64,000 nucleotides of DNA from Mycobacterium sp. 852002-51163_SCH5372311 (GCF_001667115.1 NZ_LZIJ01000147.1:1-64000), one strand, 5' to 3'. Shown: positions 1 through 8,868, counted from the stretch's first letter. The notes: a model not told the origin generated them from the letters alone. Numbers and translations are program-made.

Positions 1-61
1 CGTCGTGGTGAAGGCACTGCTGGTCTTGGGGTTGTGGCTGGCGGGCTGGGGTGCGGCGCGA
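1..61. repeat. 61-bp inverted copy of bases 502-562
   Basis: Bases 1-61 are the exact reverse complement of bases 502-562 (position i pairs with 563-i); the match stops at base 62. Both copies come from the same coding segment of the Rv0226c-like gene, so the copy at the edge runs backwards relative to its own gene. This looks like a fold-back at a contig end rather than biology, but the sequence beyond base 1 is not visible. Confidence 0.9.
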
Positions 62-792
62 GGTGCGAAGGCGGTCACCCCAAGTGCGTTCGCCGGCGTA
101 TGTGACGGCAACGACGAGCCCAGCGCCGATGCGGTGAGCCAGGGCAGCGCCGCCACCACCGCCGCGCTCAAAGCCGCTACCGAGCAGAGCCAGCGTGGCC
201 GGCCCTCGGCGTGAACGGCCGCGCTGACCAGTGCCACCGTCGCGGCGAGCAGCAACCCTGTCGGAGTCAGCCCCGCCAATGCGATCCAGAAGGCCAGTTC
301 GAAGAACCCCCGCCGCGGCCCGTGGGGCGCCGAGCGCAGCGTCAGCATCGCCGCGGCGACCCAGGGCAGGCAGCCGTAGCCGACCAGCAGGCTCCAGTGA
401 CCCTGCAGCAGCCGTTCGGCGACGTAGGGATTCCAGATCGCCAGGGTGATCGCGACGAACTGGCCACCGACGCCCGCCGCGGGCAGCGCCACCGCGACCA
501 ATCGCGCCGCACCCCAGCCCGCCAGCCACAACCCCAAGACCAGCAGTGCCTTCACCACGACGCCGCCGTCGAGCACGTGCGAGGCAAGCGCAACGGCGAA
601 ATCCTGCGGCGTCGCCCGCGGCGCCGCCGTCAACCCCAGGGCCGTGTCGGAAAGGTACGAGCGTGGAGTGGAAACCGCATCGCGCAGCAACAGGTATCCG
701 GGCCCGAGCACCGGCCCGACCACCAGCAGCGCGAGGAACAGCGCGTAGCCCGGCCGGGACCAGTACTGAGCCTGGCGGAGTACTGCGGTCAC
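1..792 (-). CDS. Rv0226c-like polytopic membrane protein, N-terminal part
   Basis: The reading frame starts at GTG 792 and runs off the window without a stop. The protein begins VTAVLRQAQYWSRPGY and contains several hydrophobic segments (ALFLALLVVGP, VVKALLVLGLWLAGW, and a run of long apolar helices), so it is an integral membrane protein. The start lies 7 bases after the stop of the DUF3068 gene upstream, so the two are probably co-transcribed. It matches, from memory, the conserved membrane protein Rv0226c of M. tuberculosis, which may be a GT-C type glycosyltransferase; that role is inference. Coding similarity holds from 792 down to about base 62. Beyond that the frame runs into the inverted copy of bases 502-562 and the predicted residues there are not trustworthy. 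Confidence 0.75.
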   Translation of the reverse strand, partial: MTAVLRQAQYWSRPGYALFLALLVVGPVLGPGYLLLRDAVSTPRSYLSDTALGLTAAPRATPQDFAVALASHVLDGGVVVKALLVLGLWLAGWGAARLVAVALPAAGVGGQFVAITLAIWNPYVAERLLQGHWSLLVGYGCLPWVAAAMLTLRSAPHGPRRGFFELAFWIALAGLTPTGLLLAATVALVSAAVHAEGRPRWLCSVAALSAAVVAALPWLTASALGSSLPSHTPANALGVTAFAPRAAPQPASHNPKTSSAFTTT

Positions 793-799
793 CCCGTCG

Positions 800-2041
800 T
801 TAGGCCTGCACGGTTGGGGCGCCCGACTCCGGAGGATCGGGCGGTCGGGGATCAGGGGGGCTGGGATCCGGATGCAGATCTGGGTGCTGCGTGGGCAATT
901 TCTCCGTCTCGGCCTCAGCACCCGGCACCGGTTCGTCGAGCCCGCGGCCGTAGTAGTCGTGGTCGCCGCGGTCCAGGCCCGGATCGATCAACGCGCTTTC
1001 GGTGCGCAGGCTGAACGAAGCCAGCAATCCACCGCCGACCAGCGCGATCAAGCCGACCGCGGTGAACGTGATCGGTAGCACCCGCGACCATAGCGCCAGC
1101 CGGTCGCGCTCGTCGCGGGCGGCGTTGACCTGGGATTCGACGGTGTCTTCGGTGAAGGTGACCGTGTAGTCGGCCAGGCGCAGTTCCGGCTTCATCTTGT
1201 CGCGAGCGAAGTAGTGGTTGGCGCGCTCGGTCTTTTTGACGATGGTGCCCGTCACCGGGTCCACCCAGAACGTCCGCTGCGCGGCGTAATAGCGGGTCAT
1301 CGTGATCTGTTCGTCGGGCTCGCCGGCCACCCCCCACATCTTCGCGGAGGTGGTGATTTTGCCGTCCTCCCTGTTGGTCAACAGGGACGGGTACTCGATG
1401 GGGTCAGTCAGCGTGCCCGCGGCGTTGTAGCCGACGTTCTGCTTGAAGCGGTATGTGGTCAAACCGTTGACGTCTTCTTCGTCCTCGAAGGTGGCGTCGA
1501 ACGGCTTCTGCGCGATCGGGTCGAAGTATTGATACGTCTTCTTCTCGGTGTGGAACGGAAACCGGTACGACAACCCGGTGTGCGGCAGCGGCGTGGTGGT
1601 CGGCGGATTGTCGTCGTTGAAGGCGCGTGGCTTCTGGACGAATCCGCTGGGGTTCGACACGGCCATCGCGGTCTTGCGGTTGAGCGTGACGAAGTCGACG
1701 ATCGCCAGCAGCAAGCCGCTGTCCTTTTGCCTGTCGGTGCGCCGCACCGAAGTACCCGCCTGAAAGGTCACGACGTCGGCATTGGCCGGGTTCTCGACGG
1801 TGATCTGCTGCTGCGACACCAGCTGCACGTTCTGGTTCGTGACGACGTGGTCAGTCGACAAGGACGCCGCGTCGAGTGCCGTGCCGCTGCCGTTGCTGAT
1901 CAGCGTGGCGTCGACATTCAGCGGGATCTTGGTGATCCGTTTGCTCGTGTACGTCGACAACAGCAATGCCGCGATCAGCAGAGCGGCGCCGAGTCCGATG
2001 ATCCCGCATGCGCCGAATCGCAACATGACTGCCCGATTCAC
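800..2041 (-). CDS. DUF3068 membrane-anchored envelope protein (Rv0227c-like)
   Basis: Protein of 413 residues with one membrane helix near the N terminus (about residues 10-30, GIIGLGAALLIAALLLSTY), a large extracytoplasmic domain, a second helix near residue 330 (ITFTAVGLIALVGGGLLASF) and a proline- and acid-rich tail. This is the DUF3068/PorA-family layout of mycobacterial Rv0227c; its function is unknown to me. Start chosen at GTG 2041 because AGGAGG lies 10 bases upstream, whereas the longer frame to 2116 has no such site and adds 25 unlikely residues. It diverges from the acyltransferase at 2233 and probably heads an operon with the Rv0226c-like gene downstream. Confidence 0.85.
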   Translation of the reverse strand: MNRAVMLRFGACGIIGLGAALLIAALLLSTYTSKRITKIPLNVDATLISNGSGTALDAASLSTDHVVTNQNVQLVSQQQITVENPANADVVTFQAGTSVRRTDRQKDSGLLLAIVDFVTLNRKTAMAVSNPSGFVQKPRAFNDDNPPTTTPLPHTGLSYRFPFHTEKKTYQYFDPIAQKPFDATFEDEEDVNGLTTYRFKQNVGYNAAGTLTDPIEYPSLLTNREDGKITTSAKMWGVAGEPDEQITMTRYYAAQRTFWVDPVTGTIVKKTERANHYFARDKMKPELRLADYTVTFTEDTVESQVNAARDERDRLALWSRVLPITFTAVGLIALVGGGLLASFSLRTESALIDPGLDRGDHDYYGRGLDEPVPGAEAETEKLPTQHPDLHPDPSPPDPRPPDPPESGAPTVQA

Positions 2042-2232
2042 GTTGCTGTGACCTCCTAATGGTCCTTTGGACTCGTCGGTCGCGACCCGCTCCGACCTGA
2101 CCAAGCAGCGAGGCAAACCCGTTCGACCCTAACAGCAGAATCTTGGGCCATACCGTGCGAACCCGTCGCCGCGTCACTACGTATTCGGGTGTACCCGATT
2201 GTCGCGCGACACAGCACGGGCAAACTGGGACG

Positions 2233-3396
2233 GTGAGCGATGCCCAGCAGGTCGGCGGGGTCCGCAGCTTTCTGCCCGCCGTGGAGGGAATGCGCGCCTG
2301 CGCCGCCATCGGCGTCGTCGTCACCCACGTCGCGTTTCAGACGGGCCACTCCGGCGGCGTGTTCGGCCGGTTGTTCGGCCGTTTCGATCTGGCCGTCGCG
2401 GTGTTTTTCGCGCTGTCCGGGTTCCTGCTGTGGCGCGGACATGCCGCGGCCGCGCGCGATCTGGGGCCCCGGCCGCTGACCGGCCATTACTTGCGGTCGC
2501 GGGTGGTCCGCATCATGCCGGCGTATCTGGTGGCGGTCGTGGTGATTTTGAGCCTGCTGCCCGACGCGGACCACGCCAGCCTGACGGTGTGGCTGGCCAA
2601 CCTGACGCTCACCCAGATTTACGTGCCGCTGACCCTCACCGGCGGACTGACCCAGATGTGGAGTCTGTCCGTCGAGGTCACCTTCTACCTGGCGCTGCCG
2701 GTGCTGGCGTTGCTTGCCCGCCGGCTTCCGGTCGCCGCGCGGGTACCGGCAATTGCGGCTCTGGGCGCCCTCAGCTGGGCGTGGGGCTGGGTGCCGCTCA
2801 GTGGCGGCCCGGGAATCACCCCGCTGAACTGGCCGCCGGCGTTCTTCTCCTGGTTCGCCGCGGGCATGTTGCTGGCGGAGTGGGCCTACAGCCCGATCGG
2901 ATGGCCGCACCGAATGGCGCGCCGCCGGGTGCCGATGGCCGTCGTCGCGGTGCTGGCCTACCTGGTGGCGGCCTCCCCGCTGGCCGGTCCCGAGGGGCTG
3001 GTGCCGGGCACCGCGGTCCAATTCGCGGTCAAGACGGCGATGGGCTCGCTGGTGGCGTTCGCGCTCGTGGCCCCGTTGGTGCTGGACCGGCCCGAGACGT
3101 CGCACCGACTGCTGGGCAGGACGGTCATGGTGACCCTGGGGCGTTGGTCGTACGGCCTTTTCATCTGGCACTTGGCCGCACTGGCGATGGTGTTCCCTGT
3201 GATCGGCACCTTCCCGTTCACCGGGCGGATGCCCACCGTGCTGGTGCTGACGGTAATTTTCGGTTTCGCGATCGCGGCGGTCAGTTATGCCCTGGTCGAG
3301 TCGCCGTGCCGGGAAGCGTTGCGGCGCTGGGAGAAACGCACCCACCCCGCCGATGTCTCGGTGACCGACCCGGAAGCGGAAGCCATCGCGCCCTGA
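2233..3396 (+). CDS. Acyltransferase family 3 membrane protein (Rv0228-like)
   Basis: Protein of 387 residues with about ten hydrophobic helices and the acyltransferase-3 signature near the N terminus: a conserved His in the first helix (VVVTHVAF), then FFALSGFLL and a basic loop (YLRSRVVRI). Such enzymes O-acylate sugars or lipids at the cytoplasmic membrane. Start at GTG 2233 gives VSDAQQVGGVRSFLPAVEG, matching the usual domain onset; the open frame to 2143 is longer but has no clear ribosome site. It corresponds to Rv0228 by position and family. Its end lies 9 bases from the end of the convergent PP2C gene. The acceptor molecule cannot be read from the sequence. Confidence 0.85.
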   Translation: MSDAQQVGGVRSFLPAVEGMRACAAIGVVVTHVAFQTGHSGGVFGRLFGRFDLAVAVFFALSGFLLWRGHAAAARDLGPRPLTGHYLRSRVVRIMPAYLVAVVVILSLLPDADHASLTVWLANLTLTQIYVPLTLTGGLTQMWSLSVEVTFYLALPVLALLARRLPVAARVPAIAALGALSWAWGWVPLSGGPGITPLNWPPAFFSWFAAGMLLAEWAYSPIGWPHRMARRRVPMAVVAVLAYLVAASPLAGPEGLVPGTAVQFAVKTAMGSLVAFALVAPLVLDRPETSHRLLGRTVMVTLGRWSYGLFIWHLAALAMVFPVIGTFPFTGRMPTVLVLTVIFGFAIAAVSYALVESPCREALRRWEKRTHPADVSVTDPEAEAIAP

Positions 3397-3405
3397 CGGG
3401 CGGTG

Positions 3406-4179
3406 CTATTGGCCGACGACGTCGATGACGATTGTCGTGATGTTGTCGGGCCCGCCACCGTTGTTGGCTGCTTCGATCAGCGCCGCGCATGCATCGCGGG
3501 GACTGCGTTGGGAGCCCAGGATCTGGGCGAGCGACACATCGTCGACCACTCCGTGCAAGCCGTCGCTGCACAGCATGACCCGGTCGCCGGGCTGCAGATC
3601 GACCGCGGAAACGTCGGGATGCGCGGGCGGAGCCATGCCCACATGCCGCGTGATGACGCTGCGCGACGGATGCTCGCGGGCATTCTGCGGTTCGACTTCC
3701 CCCGCGTCGACCAGCGCCTGGACCAGGCTGTGGTCGCGAGTCAGGCGGTGCAATTGCTGGTTGCGGTACAGGTAGCCGCGGCTGTCGCCCAGATGGCCGA
3801 CCAAGGCTCGCAGACCGGAGACGACCAGAGCCACCACCGTGGTGCTGGCTCCGGCCAGCCCGGGGTCGTTGTCGCCGCTGGTGCGCAGGTTGTTCGAGAT
3901 GTCGGCGATCGCGGCGCCGAACCGCTCGGGAGCGGTCGGGTCGTCCAGGCCGACGGAGTCGAGGTGGCGTTGCAGGTATTGCGGCAGCAAGTCGACCACC
4001 ATTTCGGCGGCGCGGTCGCCGTGGCTGCTGGAGGCAACGCCGTCGGCGACTATGAACAGGCCCTGCTCGGCGTTGACACCCCAGCGGTCCTGGTTGCTGG
4101 TTCGTTGACGGCCGGTATCGCTGAGGCCGGCGTAATCAACGGTGTGTGTGGGCATTTCGCCACCAGCCTCCCCGCTCAT
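3406..4179 (-). CDS. Soluble PP2C-type serine/threonine phosphatase
   Basis: Protein of 257 residues carrying the ordered PP2C motifs: SNQDRWG (metal-binding Asp), VADGVASSSHGD, GASTTVV, GHLGDSRGYLY, SDGLHGVV and GGPDNITTIVIDV (C-terminal metal-binding Asp). It has no membrane helix, unlike mycobacterial PstP, so it is a cytosolic phosphatase of one catalytic domain. ATG 4179 is the longest start; ATG 4155 (after eight residues) has GGGGAGG about 11 bases upstream and may be the real one. No kinase gene lies next to it. I recall no orthologue at this place in M. tuberculosis. The target protein is unknown. Confidence 0.85.
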   Translation of the reverse strand: MSGEAGGEMPTHTVDYAGLSDTGRQRTSNQDRWGVNAEQGLFIVADGVASSSHGDRAAEMVVDLLPQYLQRHLDSVGLDDPTAPERFGAAIADISNNLRTSGDNDPGLAGASTTVVALVVSGLRALVGHLGDSRGYLYRNQQLHRLTRDHSLVQALVDAGEVEPQNAREHPSRSVITRHVGMAPPAHPDVSAVDLQPGDRVMLCSDGLHGVVDDVSLAQILGSQRSPRDACAALIEAANNGGGPDNITTIVIDVVGQ

Positions 4180-4275
4180 GGTTGTTCCCGGCGGCCTTGC
4201 GTCGCGAACGACTCGGGCCAGAAATTGCTGAGAAATATAGTCTCAATCCAACACCCATGCTTGCGATTCCGCGAC

Positions 4276-5766
4276 TCACCGTCGTCGACGAACTTCACCA
4301 GATCGCAACCGCGCGATGATCTCATCCCGCACTGCTGACCGCCGCGCCTTGCCGGCGTCGTCGCGCAGAGGGTTGCTGACGAATTCGACCATCCGGGGCA
4401 CCTTGTGCGTCTCGATACGTTCGCGCAGAAACTGCTGAACCGCGGCGGCGTCCAGTGCGGACCCGTCGGCGGTGTGCACCAGCGCGTACGGCACTTGGCC
4501 CAGATCGCCGTCGTTCGGGTCCGGTACCCCGACGACCAGACAGGACAGCACGTCCGGGTGGGCCGACAGCGCGCCCTCGATCTCGGCGGGGTAGACGTTG
4601 CGCCCGCCGACGGTGAACATGTCCACCCGGCGGTCCGACAGGTACAGAAACCCGTCGTCGTCGAAGTAACCCAAGTCTCCCAAGGAGTCCCAGCCGTCGC
4701 GGGTTTTGGCGTTGACGCCGACGTAGTGGTAGGTGGGCGCGCTGCCTGGGCCGGGGCGCATGTAGATTTCGCCGACCACGCCGGGCGGGCACTCCCGGCC
4801 GTCGTCGTCGAGCACCTTCATCTCACCGGCGACCACCTTGCCGACCGAGCCGCGGTGGGCCAGCCACTGGCCGCCGGAGATGAAGGTCAGCGCCTGTAAT
4901 TCGGTGCCGCCGTACAGTTCCCACACCACGTCGGGGCCCAGCAGATCGATCCACGCCTGCTTGACCGCCGGCGGGCAGGGCGCTCCCAGGTGCCAGAACC
5001 GCCGGATCGACGACAGGTCATAGGACTCCGGATCGTCGTGGTACACCGGCAGCACCCGCTGCATGATCGTCGGGACAGTGGTCAGGAAAGTGACCCGATA
5101 GTCGGTGATCAGCCGCAGGAACTCGTGCGGGTCGAACCGGCGCATCAGCACCAGGTGGTGGCGCATCAGCAACGCGATCACCGCTGTGGTGCAGCCGGTG
5201 TTGTGGCTCAGCGGCACCGGCACCAGCGTGGTGTCGCCCTCCTGCGCGCCCAGCGGATAACCGATGGCCGGTGGGACCCGGCTGTCGCCGCCGGCCTCGA
5301 TGAGCTTGGGCCGGCCCGTGCTGCCTCCCGACGCCAGCGACTTCCAGCACGGCGACACCGCTTCCGGTAGCGGGGCATCGGACAGGTTCGGATCTGGCAC
5401 GAAATCCGCTGGGACGCTGGGGATTCCGGGGCTGGACCGGCCGACCAGCAGGGCGCGGGGCTTGAGTTGCAGCAGACCCTCGAACTCCGCGTCCGGCAAT
5501 CGTGGGGACAGCGGCTGCGGCACCGCCCCCAGCTTCCAGCACGCCACCGCGGCCTGCACCCACTCGACGGAGTTGGGCAGCGCGATGGTCACGTAGTCGC
5601 CGGTGCCGACCCCACGCTCGGCGTAGGCCCGCGCCAGCCGGTTGGTCGAGGTGTCCAGCTCGGCGCGGGTGATCGTGCGTCCGTCGCTGCTGACCGCCGG
5701 TTCGTCGGGAGCAAGTCGGGCCAGGGCCGAGATCTGCGCGCCGATCGGCGGGACGGGCGCCGTCAC
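4276..5766 (-). CDS. AMP-dependent acyl-CoA ligase
   Basis: Protein of 496 residues of the ANL (AMP-binding) family. Visible motifs are the P-loop SGGSTGRPK (the usual Thr-Ser-Gly opening is replaced by Ala-Ser-Gly-Gly), the YGGTE adenylate motif, LGDLGYFDDDG and the hinge region DRRVDMFTVGGRNVYPAEIE. The C-terminal catalytic Lys lies in GKARR. It activates a carboxylic acid to its CoA thioester; the shape resembles bile-acid or aryl-CoA ligases more than long-chain FadD enzymes, but the substrate is not determined. Start at GTG 5766 overlaps the TGA of the lactonase gene (GTGA), so the two are translationally coupled; the upstream extension of the open frame is out-of-gene sequence. Confidence 0.85.
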   Translation of the reverse strand: MTAPVPPIGAQISALARLAPDEPAVSSDGRTITRAELDTSTNRLARAYAERGVGTGDYVTIALPNSVEWVQAAVACWKLGAVPQPLSPRLPDAEFEGLLQLKPRALLVGRSSPGIPSVPADFVPDPNLSDAPLPEAVSPCWKSLASGGSTGRPKLIEAGGDSRVPPAIGYPLGAQEGDTTLVPVPLSHNTGCTTAVIALLMRHHLVLMRRFDPHEFLRLITDYRVTFLTTVPTIMQRVLPVYHDDPESYDLSSIRRFWHLGAPCPPAVKQAWIDLLGPDVVWELYGGTELQALTFISGGQWLAHRGSVGKVVAGEMKVLDDDGRECPPGVVGEIYMRPGPGSAPTYHYVGVNAKTRDGWDSLGDLGYFDDDGFLYLSDRRVDMFTVGGRNVYPAEIEGALSAHPDVLSCLVVGVPDPNDGDLGQVPYALVHTADGSALDAAAVQQFLRERIETHKVPRMVEFVSNPLRDDAGKARRSAVRDEIIARLRSGEVRRRR

Positions 5767-6761
5767 TGATAGGCGCCCTGGCGCTCGAAGATGCGTCGGG
5801 GGTTGTCCACGAGCATGGTGTGCAGTTGCTCGTCGGTGACGCCGCGCTGCTTGAGCGCGGGGATCACGTCGTTGTGGATGTGCAGGTAATGCCAGTTGGG
5901 CGCGGCCACCGCGAGCATCTCCTCGGGCAGAGCGTCGAAGTAGCAATTGGCGTCGTGGGAGAGCACCATCTTGTCGGCGTGCCCGCGCTCGCACATCGTC
6001 GCCACGATGTTGACCCGCTCCTCGAACGGCAGGATCACGTCGATGCCGAACCGGTCCATCCCCAGGTAGGAGCCGGCGGCGATGAGTTCCTCGAGATAGC
6101 CGACGTCGGTGCTGTCACCCGAGTGGCCGATGATCACCCGGCTCAAGTCAACGCCCTCCTCTTCGAAGATGCGCTGCTGCTCGAGCCCTCGGCGCAGGCC
6201 CGCATGGGTGTGCGTGGAGATCGGCACACCGGTGCGTTTGTGCGCCTGGGCGACCGCGCGCAGCACCCTTTCGACACCGGGGGTGATGCCGGGTTCGTCG
6301 GTGGCGCACTTGAGGATTCCGGCCTTGATGCCGGTGTCCGCGATGCCCTGCTCGATGTCGCGGACGAACATGTCCGTCATGATCTCGGGGCCGCCCAGCT
6401 GCGCGCCGGGACCCATGTAGTGGAAGCAGAACGGGACGTCGTTGTAGGTATACAAGCCGGTGGCGACGACGATGTTCAGCTCGGTGGCCGCGGCCACCTT
6501 CGCGATGCGCGGGATATAGCGGCCCAAGCCGATCACGGTCAGGTCGACGATGGTGTCCACGCCGCGGGCCTTCAGCTCGTTGAGCCGCGTGACGGCGTCA
6601 GCCACCCGCTTTTCTTCGTCGCCCCAGGCTTCGGGATAGTTCAGCGCGATTTCAGTGGTCATGATGAACACGTGCTCATGCATGAGCGTGACGCCGAGAT
6701 CGGCGGTATCGATGGGTCCGCGAGCGGTGTTCAGTTCTGAGGCAATTCCGGGTTGTGACAC
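5763..6761 (-). CDS. php: Phosphotriesterase-like lactonase (Rv0230c orthologue)
   Basis: Protein of 332 residues, the usual length of this amidohydrolase family. The binuclear metal site is complete: His28 and His30 (HEH), the carboxylated Lys151 (ILKCATDE), His184 (STHTHAG), His213 (IGHSGD) and Asp270 (SHDAN). These match the ligands known from SsoPox and M. tuberculosis PPH, enzymes that hydrolyse lactones, including acyl-homoserine lactones, and slowly organophosphates. It is cytosolic. It shares a divergent promoter region of 74 bases with fadE4 and is coupled to the downstream CoA ligase by a 4-base overlap, which suggests that the opened hydroxy acid could be passed to CoA activation (inference). 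Confidence 0.93.
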   Translation of the reverse strand: MSQPGIASELNTARGPIDTADLGVTLMHEHVFIMTTEIALNYPEAWGDEEKRVADAVTRLNELKARGVDTIVDLTVIGLGRYIPRIAKVAAATELNIVVATGLYTYNDVPFCFHYMGPGAQLGGPEIMTDMFVRDIEQGIADTGIKAGILKCATDEPGITPGVERVLRAVAQAHKRTGVPISTHTHAGLRRGLEQQRIFEEEGVDLSRVIIGHSGDSTDVGYLEELIAAGSYLGMDRFGIDVILPFEERVNIVATMCERGHADKMVLSHDANCYFDALPEEMLAVAAPNWHYLHIHNDVIPALKQRGVTDEQLHTMLVDNPRRIFERQGAYQ

Positions 6762-6835
6762 GTAACCGATGCTAGGTCGCTGCTCCCCATATTTAGAAGG
6801 TTCTCGAACTGAGGTGTTTGCAGTACGTTCCCCTC

Positions 6836-8545
6836 ATGCTGCTCAATCCCAACCGCTTGCAACGCAAATACCCGGACTCGCGCTCGGGAGAGATCATGGC
6901 CGCGACGGTGGACTTTTTCGAGTCCCGCGGAAAGGCGCGACTGAAGCACGACGACCACGAGCGCGTCTGGTACTCGGAGTTCCTCGACCATGTCGGACGG
7001 GAGCGGCTGTTCGCCTCGCTGCTGACGCCGACCGAGTACGGTGCCGCCGATTGCCGTTGGGACACCTATCGGATCAGCGAGTTCGCCGAGATCCTCGGCT
7101 TCTACGGGTTGAACTACTGGTACCCCTTCCAGGTGACCGCCCTGGGCCTGGGCCCGATCTGGATGAGCGACAACGAAGATGCGAAGCGTAAGGCCGCCGC
7201 ACAGCTGGAGCAGGGCGAGGTGTTCGCCTTCGGCCTGTCCGAGCAGACCCACGGCGCCGACGTCTACCAGACCGACATGATCCTGACCCCGTCGGAACAC
7301 GGGTGGACGGCCAACGGCGAGAAGTACTACATCGGCAACGCCAACGTGGCCCGGATGGTCTCCACGTTCGGCAAGATCGCCGGCGACTCCCCGGAGAAGG
7401 ACGAGTACGTGTTCTTCGCCGCCGACTCGCAGCACGACCGCTACGACCTGATCAAGAACGTCGTCAACTCGCAGAACTACGTGGCGAACTACGCCCTGCG
7501 CGACTACCCGGTGACCGAGGCCGATCTGCTGCATCGCGGCATCGGGGCGTTCCACGCCGCCCTCAACACCGTCAACGTCTGCAAGTACAACCTGGGTTGG
7601 GGCGCCATCGGGATGTGCACGCACGCCATGTACGAAGCGGTCACCCACGCGGCCAATCGTCATCTCTACGGCACCGTCGTCACCGACTTCACCCACGTGC
7701 GACGGCTGCTCACCGACGCCTACGTGCGCTTGGTGGCCATGCGGCTGGTCGCCAGCCGGGCGTCGGACTACATGCGCAGCGCATCGGCGAACGACCGCCG
7801 CTACCTGCTGTACAGCCCGCTCACCAAGGCCAAGATCACCAGCGAGGGCGAGCGGGTCATCATCGCGCTGTGGGATGTCATCGCCGCCAAGGGCGTGGAG
7901 AAGGACACCTTCTTCGACACCGTGGCCCGCGAGATCGGACTGCTGCCGAGGCTGGAAGGAACCGTCCACATCAACATCGGGCTGCTGGCCAAGTTCATGC
8001 CCAACTTCCTGTTCGCCCCCGACACCGCGCTGCCGCTGATCCCCCGCCGTGACGACGCGACCGACGACTCGTTCCTGTTCGCCCAAGGGCCGACGGGAGG
8101 CCTGGGCAAGGTCCGCTTCCACGACTGGCGCGCGCCGTTTGACAGCTACGCCCATCTGCCTAACGTGGCGCTGCTGCGAGACCAGATCGACGTGCTGGCC
8201 GAGATGCTGGCCGCCGCGACACCGGATGCGGCGCAACAGAAAGACATCGACTTCGCCTTCGGCGTTGGACAGATCTTCGCCCTGGTGCCCTACGCGCAAC
8301 TGATTCTCGAGGAAGCCCCGCTCCGCAGTGTGGATGAGCCGCTGATCGACGAGATCTTCGCGCTGCTGGTGCGAGACTTCAACACCTATGCCGTCGAACT
8401 GCACGACAAGGCCGCGACGACGGACGAGCAGGCCCGTTTCGCGATGCGGATGGTCCGCCGCCCGGTCAACGATCCCGCCCGCTACGACCAGGTGTGGAAG
8501 GAGCACGTGCTGCCCATCAACGGGGCGTATGCCATGCGTCCGTAG
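6836..8545 (+). CDS. fadE4: Acyl-CoA dehydrogenase FadE4
   Basis: Protein of 569 residues, longer than the standard 380-residue acyl-CoA dehydrogenase, as is known for this mycobacterial subfamily. It shows the FAD- and substrate-binding core (FAFGLSEQTHGAD, GEKYYIGNA), a middle helical region and an extended C terminus. It would catalyse alpha,beta-dehydrogenation of an acyl-CoA with FAD. ATG 6836 (MLLNPNRLQRKYPD) is preferred over TTG 6818 because it gives the family N terminus. It diverges from php and is followed by a repeat-rich spacer. Orthologue of Rv0231 by family and order. Confidence 0.88.
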   Translation: MLLNPNRLQRKYPDSRSGEIMAATVDFFESRGKARLKHDDHERVWYSEFLDHVGRERLFASLLTPTEYGAADCRWDTYRISEFAEILGFYGLNYWYPFQVTALGLGPIWMSDNEDAKRKAAAQLEQGEVFAFGLSEQTHGADVYQTDMILTPSEHGWTANGEKYYIGNANVARMVSTFGKIAGDSPEKDEYVFFAADSQHDRYDLIKNVVNSQNYVANYALRDYPVTEADLLHRGIGAFHAALNTVNVCKYNLGWGAIGMCTHAMYEAVTHAANRHLYGTVVTDFTHVRRLLTDAYVRLVAMRLVASRASDYMRSASANDRRYLLYSPLTKAKITSEGERVIIALWDVIAAKGVEKDTFFDTVAREIGLLPRLEGTVHINIGLLAKFMPNFLFAPDTALPLIPRRDDATDDSFLFAQGPTGGLGKVRFHDWRAPFDSYAHLPNVALLRDQIDVLAEMLAAATPDAAQQKDIDFAFGVGQIFALVPYAQLILEEAPLRSVDEPLIDEIFALLVRDFNTYAVELHDKAATTDEQARFAMRMVRRPVNDPARYDQVWKEHVLPINGAYAMRP

Positions 8546-8640
8546 GCCCGGGCTTCGGGCTGATTTGGCGTTGCGTCTCGGGCCCCGGGATCTCGGGAGA
8601 CGCCGGACTCCCCGGACTCGTTTTGCGTCGAGTGTGTAAT

Positions 8641-8806
8641 GAGGGCGTTGGCTGTGAATTCACGGCTTTGGCTGTGTATCCAGGGCGGCCAAATCGCCCA
8701 GATCCCGCCCTGGCTTCACTCCCAACGCCGTGGCTTCACTCCCAACGCCGTGGCTTCCCAACGCCGTGGCTTCACTCCCAACGCCGTGGCTTCACTCCCA
8801 ACGCCC
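8641..8806. repeat. Self-complementary 20-bp tandem repeat element, site 1
   Basis: The right half holds five head-to-tail copies of TGGCTTCACTCCCAACGCCG starting at 8711, 8731, 8751, 8767 and 8787; the third has lost four bases. The left half (8641-8690) carries two diverged copies in the opposite orientation (GTGAATTCACGGCTTTGGCT and GTGTATCCAGGGCGGCC). The centre is CCAGGGCGG, 15 bases, CCCGCCCTGG, so the element can fold into one long hairpin. It fills most of the 338-base gap between fadE4 and the TetR gene; I see no gene in that gap. Related elements lie near 37.9 and 60.0 kb. Confidence 0.9.
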
Positions 8807-8831
8807 AGCGCCGACGCGGAGCTCCTTGACT

Positions 8832-8868
8832 GTGAGCTAGCTCACCGTAGAATGACCAGTGGTCATTC
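8832..8868. promoter_or_regulatory. Two adjacent palindromes, likely TetR operators
   Basis: GTGAGCTAGCTCAC (8832-8845) is a perfect 14-bp palindrome. Four bases on lies GAATGACCAGTGGTCATTC (8850-8868), with 9-bp arms around one central base. They sit 16-52 bases before the start codon of the TetR gene, the normal place for autoregulation; the downstream R2lox gene would be under the same control. Confidence 0.75.

Noticed and set aside
211..1014. Long plus-strand open frames opposite the first two genes
   Set aside because: Arg-, Gln- and Pro-rich shadow translations typical of the opposite strand of GC-rich genes; the minus-strand frames have the family similarity.
6731..8506. 591-codon minus-strand frame opposite fadE4
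   Set aside because: Shadow of fadE4; low complexity in Val, Gly, Asp and His and no domain.
8711..8806. Possible CRISPR array
   Set aside because: Units are directly adjacent with no unique spacers, and no cas gene is present.
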